Source: Clostridiales bacterium
GTDB lineage: Bacteria > Bacillota > Clostridia > Monoglobales > Firm-18
DNA: 5,443 nucleotides
Assembly (NCBI GenBank): GCA_031255355.1
Contig: JAIRSR010000012.1
Span: forward strand, 1-5,443
Reading direction: 5' to 3'
Part shown: positions 1 through 5,443 of the stretch, piece by piece
How the letters are laid out: each line of letters begins with the position of its first letter
How positions within the stretch are numbered: the stretch's first letter is position 1
Notes under the pieces: generated by a model
What the model was told of the DNA's origin: nothing
Databases searched by the model: none
Seen by the model: only the letters and a program-made list of their open reading frames with translations
Position numbers and translations under genes: made by a program

Positions 1-1
1 C

Positions 2-118
2 AACGAGGCGTGTGTGATGAACGGCGCGATTCCCGACGTCACTTTTAACGACAACCGCAAGCCGCTGAAACGCCCGGCGCAGAGAAAGACAAAAATGAAA
101 AAGGAATCCGTTTCGTAA
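2..118 (+). CDS. C-terminal end of an unidentified protein (5' partial)
   Basis: Reading in frame 2 gives 38 open codons from the window edge to a TAA at 116-118. The visible peptide begins NEACVMNGAIPDVTFNDN and then becomes strongly basic, with about ten Lys/Arg in the last 21 residues (RKPLKRPAQRKTKMKKESVS). Such a tail is usually disordered and can contact nucleic acid or ribosomes, but that is only inference. I do not recognise the family from this fragment. The gene is co-directional with mutS2, 84 bases upstream of it and in the same reading frame, so it may be the preceding gene of the same transcription unit. Codon use (GCG, GGC, CCG) matches its neighbours. The lack of any competing ORF and the lysine-rich but otherwise ordinary composition make a real coding end likely, although the short length leaves doubt. 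Confidence 0.65.
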   Translation, partial: NEACVMNGAIPDVTFNDNRKPLKRPAQRKTKMKKESVS

Positions 119-158
119 CGCCGGAGGGCGGCGGTCGAGCCGCTTACATACGCGGAAC

Positions 159-202
159 CGGGAGTTACGCGGGGGTCATTACGGGGTTGTTCGGGAGTCA
201 TT
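159..202 (+). repeat. Degenerate 11-base tandem repeat in the mutS2 leader, with the mutS2 ribosome binding site
   Basis: Four consecutive 11-base units can be laid out at 159-169 (cgggagttacg), 170-180 (cgggggtcatt), 181-191 (acggggttgtt) and 192-202 (cgggagtcatt). Units 2 and 4 differ at one position; units 1 and 3 keep about eight or nine of eleven consensus bases. The last unit ends exactly at the mutS2 ATG, and its GGGAG (193-197) sits five bases from that ATG, so it serves as the ribosome binding site. The other units carry similar purine runs. The pattern is visible by eye, but chance in G-rich sequence cannot be ruled out. I saw no convincing -35/-10 promoter pair or rho-independent terminator in the rest of the 119-202 gap. 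Confidence 0.5.
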
Positions 203-2566
203 ATGGAGGAAAAAACTCTAAATTTACTTGAATTTCATAAAATCAAAGCACTTTTGCGGGACGAGGCGGGCAATTATTACAGCAAAAACAAAGCGGATGG
301 CTTGCTGCCCTCCGCTTCCCTTGCCGACGCGGAGGAACTGCTTTGCGAACTCGCCGAAACGCGGGAGTTGCACGCGAAAAAGGGCAGCCCGAAAACTGCG
401 GGAATCCGTGATGTTACCGCGTCGTTAAAACGCGCGGAAATCGGCGGCACGCTTCGCGCGGGCGAACTTTTGAGCGCGGCGGGGGTGCTCCGCGCGGCGC
501 GGGAATTGCTTGCCTACCGTGCGGCGTTCGGGGACGCGCCTTTGAAAATCGACGCGTATTTCAACACGCTTACGGCGCATAAAAAAACAGAGGACGCGAT
601 TTTTTGCGCGATACTTTCCGAGGACGAGATTGCCGACGGCGCAAGCCCGCAACTCGCGCAGATTCGGCGCGGGATCGCCAACACCCACGCGCGGGTGCGG
701 GAGCATTTGAACGGCATTATTCACGGCGCGAAATACCGGCGGTATTTGCAAGAGTCAATCGTCACCATGCGCGACGGACGGTACGTTGTGCCGGTAAAAG
801 CGGAACACCGGGCGGACGTAGGCGGCATTGTGCATGATATGTCCGCGACGGGCGCGACGCTGTTTATAGAGCCGAACGCGGTGGTAGAGGCAAATAACGC
901 CTTGCGCGAACTTGAAATTAAGGAAAAGGCGGAAATCGAGCGGATTTTGGCGGGCTTGACCGCTATGGTCGCGGAACTCGCGCAAGAGGTCTATGCCGAC
1001 GGACGCGCGATCGGGGAACTTGATTACCTGTTCGCGAAAGCACGGCTGGCGGCGAAAATAGACGGCGTGATCCCCGCGCTCAACAATCGCGGGCTGATTA
1101 CGCTGACGCGGGCAAGGCACCCGCTGCTTGACCCGAAAACCGTGGTACCCGTCACGGTGACGATCGGCGGCGCGTTTTCCACCCTCGTTGTTACGGGCCC
1201 GAACACGGGCGGCAAAACCGTGCTGCTGAAAACCATAGGTCTGCTTAGCCTTATGGCGGCGGCGGGTCTGGCGGTTCCCGCAGGGGACGGTACGGCGCTT
1301 TGCGTGTTTGAAAATGTCTTTGCCGACATCGGGGACGAGCAGAGTATCGAGCAATCGCTCAGCACATTTTCCTCTCACATGACGAATATTGTACGCGTTT
1401 TGGAGGCGTTAACGCCAAACTCGCTTGTTTTGTTTGACGAGTTGGGCGCGGGTACCGACCCGACGGAGGGCGCGGCGCTTGCCGTCGCTATTTTAGCGCA
1501 TACACAGGCGGCGGGGGCTACCACCGTCGCGACGACCCACTACAGCGAATTAAAGATGTACGCCTTGACGACCGACGGCGTGGAAAACGCTTCGTGCGAA
1601 TTTGACGTGCACTCATTGCGCCCGACGTACCGCTTGCTGGTTGGGGTACCGGGCAAGAGCAACGCGTTTGCGATTTCCAAGCGTTTGGGGCTTTCCGACG
1701 GCATTATCGACAGCGCAAACAGGCGGCTTACGGAGGATACCATTCGTTTTGAGGATATTATTTCAAGTTTAGAGGCCAGCCGCCAAGCCGCAGAGGAGGA
1801 ACGCGCGGCGGCGGAACAACACAGGCGGGAAGCGGAGCGTTTGCGGGAGGAGTTGCGGACGGAACAACGCAAGTTGGACGAAACGAAGCAACGGCTCAGC
1901 GCGAACGCGAAGCGCGAAGCGAAGCGAATCACGGAGGACGCGAAGCGGGAAGCCGACGCGCTGATCGAGGAAATCAAGCGGGCGCGGCAGGAACAAGACC
2001 AAAAGGAACTGAACCGCGTCATACATGAAGCAAAGCGAAAACTGAACGAGAAACTCAAAACCGTAGAGCGTCCGTTGCGCGGCGCGGAGGAGCGGAGCGG
2101 CGGCGCACCGAAAAATTTACTCGCGGGAACTTCCGTCTATTTGTCGGACATCGGGCAAAGCGGCACGGTACTCACCCCGCCGAAAGACGACGGCACCGTT
2201 ACCGTACAGGTGGGGATTTTGAAAATCACTTCGCACCTGTCCAATTTGCGCCTTGCGGAGGAAAGTCAGCCGCCCGTGAACGAGCGGGTAAAATCAAGCG
2301 GCGGGGGGCTGCGTTCGCTGCAAATGAAAAGCGACCTTGATTTGCGGGGCAATACGCTTGACGACGCGCTGTTGCTTGCGGAAAAATATATTGACGACGC
2401 GTACCTCGCGTCCCTCAGCGCGGTGACGATTATCCACGGCAAGGGAACGGGCGTTTTGCGCAAGGGCATACACGAGATGCTAAAGCGGCACCCGCATATC
2501 AAATCGTACCGCCTTGGCGCGTACGGCGAGGGAGAGAGCGGCGTGACGGTAGCGGAGTTGAAATAG
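203..2566 (+). CDS. mutS2: Endonuclease MutS2 / ribosome-splitting Smr-domain ATPase
   Basis: This is a full-length MutS2 of 787 aa, close to the 785 aa of the Bacillus subtilis protein. The N-terminal core carries the family motif TMRDGRYVVPVKAEHR (188-203) and GIVHDMSATGATLFIEP (208-224). The ATPase has Walker A TGPNTGGKT (331-339), the STFSSHM signature (387-393), Walker B LVLFDELGAGTDP (408-420) and the ATTHY switch histidine (443-447). A charged coiled coil spans about 520-625, followed by a KOW/SH3-like segment (about 640-685). The C-terminal Smr domain begins at LDLRG (712-716) and contains HGKGTG (745-750), so the putative nuclease end is intact. In B. subtilis, MutS2 binds collided ribosomes and separates their subunits to feed ribosome quality control; older work proposed suppression of recombination in other bacteria. 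The ATG at 203 is the first start codon after the upstream TAA. The protein should be cytosolic. The gene is followed by the esterase gene after 25 bases. Confidence 0.97.
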   Translation: MEEKTLNLLEFHKIKALLRDEAGNYYSKNKADGLLPSASLADAEELLCELAETRELHAKKGSPKTAGIRDVTASLKRAEIGGTLRAGELLSAAGVLRAARELLAYRAAFGDAPLKIDAYFNTLTAHKKTEDAIFCAILSEDEIADGASPQLAQIRRGIANTHARVREHLNGIIHGAKYRRYLQESIVTMRDGRYVVPVKAEHRADVGGIVHDMSATGATLFIEPNAVVEANNALRELEIKEKAEIERILAGLTAMVAELAQEVYADGRAIGELDYLFAKARLAAKIDGVIPALNNRGLITLTRARHPLLDPKTVVPVTVTIGGAFSTLVVTGPNTGGKTVLLKTIGLLSLMAAAGLAVPAGDGTALCVFENVFADIGDEQSIEQSLSTFSSHMTNIVRVLEALTPNSLVLFDELGAGTDPTEGAALAVAILAHTQAAGATTVATTHYSELKMYALTTDGVENASCEFDVHSLRPTYRLLVGVPGKSNAFAISKRLGLSDGIIDSANRRLTEDTIRFEDIISSLEASRQAAEEERAAAEQHRREAERLREELRTEQRKLDETKQRLSANAKREAKRITEDAKREADALIEEIKRARQEQDQKELNRVIHEAKRKLNEKLKTVERPLRGAEERSGGAPKNLLAGTSVYLSDIGQSGTVLTPPKDDGTVTVQVGILKITSHLSNLRLAEESQPPVNERVKSSGGGLRSLQMKSDLDLRGNTLDDALLLAEKYIDDAYLASLSAVTIIHGKGTGVLRKGIHEMLKRHPHIKSYRLGAYGEGESGVTVAELK

Positions 2567-2591
2567 TGAAACGGAAAGGAGAGCGGACGCT

Positions 2592-3326
2592 ATGGCGTTG
2601 CTTAAAGTGAATTTCAAATCAGATGCGCTGTCCAAGGCGACGGAGTTTCACGTCATACTTCCCGAAAAGAGGGCAAGCGGCGTTCCGTTGCCCGTGCTGT
2701 ACTTGCTGCACGGCTACAGCGACGACCACAGCGCGTGGTGCGCCCAAACGTCGGTGGAGCGGTACGTCCGCAACAGAAATATAGCGGTGGTGATGCCGGA
2801 CGGGTTCAAAAGTTTTTATACCGATATGGTAGGCGGCGTTTACAACTGCTATACCTACCTCACGCGGGAGTTGCCGGCGTTTGCGCAAGAAAATTTCAAC
2901 CTATCCGCGCGGCGGGAGGACAACTACATCGCGGGACTTTCTATGGGCGGTTACGGCGCGTTTAAGATTGCCCTTTCCCAACCCGGTAATTTTTGCGCCG
3001 CCGCGTCCTTTTCCGGCAGTCTGGATATTGCGCGTTCGGCGCGGGACGCGGATTTCTCCGCCATTTTCGCGTCGCCGCCGCAAAACACGCCGGACGATTT
3101 GTTTTTCCTCGCGAAGCGGGAGATGCCCGTAAAACCCCGCCTGTATCAATGGTGCGGCACGGAGGATCACCTGTACGCGGACAACGCGCGGTTTCGGGAT
3201 TACATACAAAACCTCGGCTTCGACTATACCTACAGGGAGTCGGCGGGCGGGCATCAATGGCGGCATTGGGACGAACAACTGCGCAAGATTTTTGCGTGGT
3301 TCGGGATTCCGCAAACGGAAGAATAA
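2592..3326 (+). CDS. Alpha/beta-hydrolase esterase, FrmB / tributyrin-esterase-like
   Basis: This 244-residue protein has the fold and opening typical of the esterase D/FrmB/EstA group: a first strand MALLKVNFKSDAL, then VILPE (21-25), and the oxyanion-hole strand VLYLLHGYSDDHSAW (35-49). The nucleophile is Ser117 in GLSMGG (115-120). The likely acid is Asp192 in GTEDHLY, and the base His221 in AGGHQWRHW, so the catalytic triad looks complete. There is no signal peptide or membrane segment, so it should act in the cytosol. Family members hydrolyse short acyl esters, acetylated sugars or S-formylglutathione. No glutathione-dependent formaldehyde dehydrogenase gene is in view, so a small-acyl or acetyl-ester substrate is as plausible; the true substrate cannot be read from sequence. 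AAAGGAG (2575-2581) lies 10 bases before the ATG. The gene sits 25 bases after mutS2 and 31 before tyrS, suggesting co-transcription. Confidence 0.88.
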   Translation: MALLKVNFKSDALSKATEFHVILPEKRASGVPLPVLYLLHGYSDDHSAWCAQTSVERYVRNRNIAVVMPDGFKSFYTDMVGGVYNCYTYLTRELPAFAQENFNLSARREDNYIAGLSMGGYGAFKIALSQPGNFCAAASFSGSLDIARSARDADFSAIFASPPQNTPDDLFFLAKREMPVKPRLYQWCGTEDHLYADNARFRDYIQNLGFDYTYRESAGGHQWRHWDEQLRKIFAWFGIPQTEE

Positions 3327-3346
3327 ACCGTGGTACAAATCTGAGC

Positions 3347-3363
3347 GGGAGGAATAAATGATG
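3347..3363 (+). promoter_or_regulatory. tyrS ribosome binding site with two adjacent ATG codons
   Basis: GGGAGGA (3347-3353) is a strong Shine-Dalgarno sequence facing two tandem in-frame ATG codons at 3358 and 3361. Measured from the end of GGAGG (3352), the spacer is five bases to the first ATG and eight to the second. The second spacing is nearer the usual optimum, and it yields a protein starting [12 protein letters not shown], which resembles the normal TyrRS N-terminus. The start at 3361 is therefore slightly favoured, although both may be used. Confidence 0.75.
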
Positions 3364-4581
3364 AGTGTATTTGAGGAACTGCGAAACAGGGGACTGATCG
3401 CGCAAATGACGCACCCGGAGGAAATACAAAAACTGTTGGAACATGAAAAAGTCACGTTTTACATAGGCTTTGACCCGACAGCGGACAGCCTGCACGTCGG
3501 GCACTTCCTGCAAATGGTCGTTATGGCGCATATGCAGCGCGCGGGGCATACGCCAATCGCGCTGATGGGCGGCGGCACCGCTATGGTCGGCGACCCGTCC
3601 GGGCGCACCGATATGCGCGCTATGCTGACGGAGGAAACCATTCGTCACAACGTTGCGTGTTTCAAAAAGCAGTTTGAGCGGTTTATGGATTTTTCCGACG
3701 GCAAGGCGGTTATGGTGAACAACGCGGATTGGCTGATGCGGCTGGAGTATATTCCGTTTTTGCGCGACGTTGGGGTGCATTTTTCCGTCAACAGAATGCT
3801 CACGTTCGACTGCTTTAAGAGCAGGTTGGAAAAAGGGTTGTCCTTTATTGAGTTTAACTATATGCTGATGCAAAGTTATGATTTTTTGATGCTGAACGAA
3901 AAATACAACTGCGCGTTGGAACTCGGCGGCGACGACCAATGGTCGAACATCATCGGCGGGATCGAGTTGGTACGCCGTGCGCGGGGCAAAGAGGTTTACG
4001 GCATGACCTTTACTTTGCTCACCACAAGCGACGGTAAAAAAATGGGCAAGACCCAAAAGGGCGCGGTGTGGCTGGACCCGGAAAAAACGCCGCCCTATGA
4101 TTTTTATCAATATTGGCGCAACGTGGACGACGCGGACGTGATCCGCTGTTTGAAAATGCTGACGTTCGTTCCCTTGGAGGAAATCGCGGCGTTGGAAACG
4201 CGAAAGGGCAGTGAACTCAACGAAGTGAAGCGTCTGCTTGCCTACGAGGTGACAAAGTTGGTGCACGGGGAGCAATCCGCCGCGGAGGTGCAAGACGCGG
4301 CACAGGACGTATTTTCACGCGGGGTGAGCAGCGCGAATATGCCGTCTACGCCGATTGACGCGGAACGGTTAAAGAACGGCGTAGACCTTTTGGATTTGAT
4401 GTTAGAGGCGCGGTTGATTCCGTCCAGGGGCGAGGGACGGCGGTTGATTCAACAGGGCGGCGTGTCGGTGAACGGCGTTCGCGCGGAGGATTGTAACCTT
4501 GTAATCGACGCTTCCTATTTTGAAAACGGTGAAATGATACTCAAAAAAGGCAAAAAGGTGTATCATAAAATTACAATCTAA
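3358..4581 (+). CDS. tyrS: Tyrosyl-tRNA synthetase
   Basis: Class I tyrosyl-tRNA synthetase, which activates tyrosine with ATP and transfers it to tRNA-Tyr in the cytosol. At 407 aa (406 from the second ATG) it has the usual bacterial length. The Rossmann catalytic domain shows [16 protein letters not shown] (35-50), containing the HIGH-type [17 protein letters not shown] (71-83) follows. The tyrosine-binding helix YMLMQSYDF (168-176) has Tyr168, Gln172 and Asp175 in the positions expected from the Geobacillus enzyme, and GGDDQWSNI (190-198) comes next. The second ATP signature is KMGKT (228-232), replacing KMSKS as is normal in this family (KFGKT in well-studied members). The C-terminal S4 RNA-binding domain covers roughly 343-407, with [13 protein letters not shown] (361-373). 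The gene lies last in the + strand cluster, ahead of a strong terminator. No tyrosine T-box leader precedes it. Confidence 0.98.
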   Translation: MMSVFEELRNRGLIAQMTHPEEIQKLLEHEKVTFYIGFDPTADSLHVGHFLQMVVMAHMQRAGHTPIALMGGGTAMVGDPSGRTDMRAMLTEETIRHNVACFKKQFERFMDFSDGKAVMVNNADWLMRLEYIPFLRDVGVHFSVNRMLTFDCFKSRLEKGLSFIEFNYMLMQSYDFLMLNEKYNCALELGGDDQWSNIIGGIELVRRARGKEVYGMTFTLLTTSDGKKMGKTQKGAVWLDPEKTPPYDFYQYWRNVDDADVIRCLKMLTFVPLEEIAALETRKGSELNEVKRLLAYEVTKLVHGEQSAAEVQDAAQDVFSRGVSSANMPSTPIDAERLKNGVDLLDLMLEARLIPSRGEGRRLIQQGGVSVNGVRAEDCNLVIDASYFENGEMILKKGKKVYHKITI

Positions 4582-4598
4582 AAGAGCCTGCATAAGTA

Positions 4599-4638
4599 AC
4601 AACGCGGCGGGAAACAGTACCCGCCGCGTTGTGTTTTT
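4599..4638 (+). terminator. Rho-independent terminator after tyrS, possibly bidirectional
   Basis: A perfect 12-bp GC-rich stem pairs 4600-4611 with 4620-4631 around an 8-base loop, and A4599-T4632 extends it to 13 bp. Five T residues follow at 4634-4638, after one G. It starts 18 bases beyond the tyrS stop, so it ends the mutS2-esterase-tyrS unit. Read on the other strand, the same stem begins just after the uxaC stop codon, but the downstream run there is only TTACTT, so termination of uxaC would be weaker. Confidence 0.93.
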
Positions 4639-5443
4639 ATAGCCCTTTGATACCCAAAAAATGAACGGCGTTATTATAACTAATGTCGCTTATCATTGTA
4701 CCCAACGTGTCATACTCCTCCGGGAACATGCCGTCGTTGACCCAGCCGCCCACAATCCCGCACAGGATTCTCCTGAAATATTCATGGCGGGGGTAGGATA
4801 AAAAACTTCTGCTGTCCGTCAGCATACCGATAAATTTGTTGAGCGGGGCAAGGTTGGCAAGCGATTTCATTTGGTCGGTCATGCCGTCCAACTGGTCGTT
4901 GAACCACCACGCGCTTCCGAACATCACGTTTCGGAAGTTCCCCGTCATCGTCGCCAACGTGTAGTTGTCGTTAGGGTTGAGCGAATATAAAATGATTTTC
5001 GGGTTATCGCCGGTGCTGTCGATCAGCCGCGACAAGTTCCGCGCCGCTTGGCGGTCGTCAATGCTGTCAAAGCCGCTGTCCGGCCCGAGTTTTTCAAACA
5101 TAGCGGTATTGTTGTTCCGCAGCGCGCCGAAGTGGATTTGCATCGCGACGTCGTATTTTTTGTACAACTTCGCGCAAAACAGCAGCAGGTGGGTCTTGTA
5201 AACGTCAATTTCGCGCTCCGTCAGCGGTTCGCCGCTTAACGCCTTGCGGAGCGGGATTTGAGGGTCGCCGATTTCAAACGGTACGTAATCCAAACCGTGG
5301 TCGGAGATTTTACAGCCGTTTTCACAGAAAAATTTGAGCCTGTCCTCCAAAAACGCCTCCACGCCGCCAACCGTCGTGAGGTTCCCGCACTTGCCGAGGT
5401 AGTCCGCGAAGCCGTCCTTGTCTATGTTGATTGCCTTGTCCGG
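4637..5443 (-). CDS. uxaC: Glucuronate (uronate) isomerase, C-terminal 268 residues (5' partial)
   Basis: UxaC interconverts D-glucuronate with D-fructuronate, and D-galacturonate with D-tagaturonate, the first step of cytosolic hexuronate catabolism. The open frame runs off the right edge, so about 200 N-terminal residues of the usual roughly 460 are missing; the GTG at 5362-5360 is internal, not a start. Numbering from the edge, visible motifs are PDKAINID (1-8, typical of the family after an Arg), SDHGLDYVPF (47-56), MQIHFGALRNNN (101-112), LGPDSGFDSI (119-128), ILYSLNP (151-157), FGSAWWFNDQ (175-184) and MLTDSRSFLSYPRHEYFRR (207-225). All are hallmark UxaC blocks. The stretch between GNF and WWFND is about six residues shorter than in the Escherichia coli enzyme. 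The gene converges on tyrS, leaving 55 bases between their stop codons. Confidence 0.96.
   Translation of the reverse strand, partial: PDKAINIDKDGFADYLGKCGNLTTVGGVEAFLEDRLKFFCENGCKISDHGLDYVPFEIGDPQIPLRKALSGEPLTEREIDVYKTHLLLFCAKLYKKYDVAMQIHFGALRNNNTAMFEKLGPDSGFDSIDDRQAARNLSRLIDSTGDNPKIILYSLNPNDNYTLATMTGNFRNVMFGSAWWFNDQLDGMTDQMKSLANLAPLNKFIGMLTDSRSFLSYPRHEYFRRILCGIVGGWVNDGMFPEEYDTLGTMISDISYNNAVHFLGIKGL

Noticed and set aside
119..130. A small inverted repeat (CGCC...GGCG) just after the first stop codon, as a possible terminator
   Set aside because: The stem is only four base pairs and no T-run follows, so it does not qualify as an intrinsic terminator.
755..1378. A 207-codon open frame on the - strand within mutS2
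   Set aside because: It lies opposite the conserved MutS2 core and ATPase domain, and its product is Arg-rich with no familiar motif; it is a shadow of the real gene.
2078..2106. A G/C-rich repetitive patch (gcggaggagcggagcggcgg) as a possible inserted repeat element
   Set aside because: It encodes a short flexible linker between the MutS2 coiled coil and the KOW-like segment, keeps the frame, and shows no flanking duplication or second copy in the window.
2962..4293. A long open frame on the - strand (443 codons) opposite tyrS and the end of the esterase gene
   Set aside because: It is fully antisense to two genes with clear catalytic motifs, has low-complexity Arg/His/Pro-rich composition, and shows no recognisable domain. 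GC-rich codon use on the + strand readily leaves such frames open.
5360..5362. GTG as the start codon of the uxaC gene, giving a 241-residue protein
   Set aside because: The frame stays open to the window edge, and the 27 upstream codons encode PDKAINID, a conserved UxaC sequence. The GTG is an internal valine.

Overview
The window looks like chromosomal core-genome DNA from a low-profile, moderately GC-rich Bacillota, most likely a Clostridia-type gut or anaerobic organism. The reasons are a full-length MutS2 of Bacillus/Clostridium architecture, strong AGGAGG-like ribosome binding sites, short intergenic gaps and a uronate isomerase gene. The lineage assignment is inference. I see no mobile element, CRISPR array, rRNA, tRNA, phage gene or obvious novel system.

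Layout from left to right. Bases 2-118 are the last 38 codons of an unidentified gene with a very basic tail. An 84-base gap follows, whose last 44 bases are a degenerate 11-base tandem repeat. Next comes mutS2 (203-2566, 787 aa), an esterase of the FrmB/tributyrin-esterase alpha/beta-hydrolase type (2592-3326, 244 aa), and tyrS (3358-4581, 407 aa). All run on the + strand with gaps of 84, 25 and 31 bases, so they probably form one transcription unit. It ends at a strong intrinsic terminator at 4599-4638. Converging on it from the right, on the - strand, is the C-terminal 268 residues of uxaC (glucuronate isomerase), whose 5' end lies outside the window.

How the genes relate: MutS2 is known in Bacillus subtilis as a splitter of collided ribosomes as well as a MutS-family ATPase with an Smr domain, and TyrRS charges tRNA-Tyr, so two of the three operon genes serve translation. 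The esterase has no evident link to that theme. uxaC belongs to a separate transcription unit for hexuronate (pectin/glucuronide sugar) catabolism.

The points most worth a second look are modest. They are a shortened segment in the conserved WWFND region of UxaC, a terminator whose U-tract overlaps the stop codon of the opposing gene, a tyrS with no room for a T-box leader, the 11-base leader repeat in front of mutS2, and a single TAA separating the upstream gene from mutS2 in an otherwise open shared frame.
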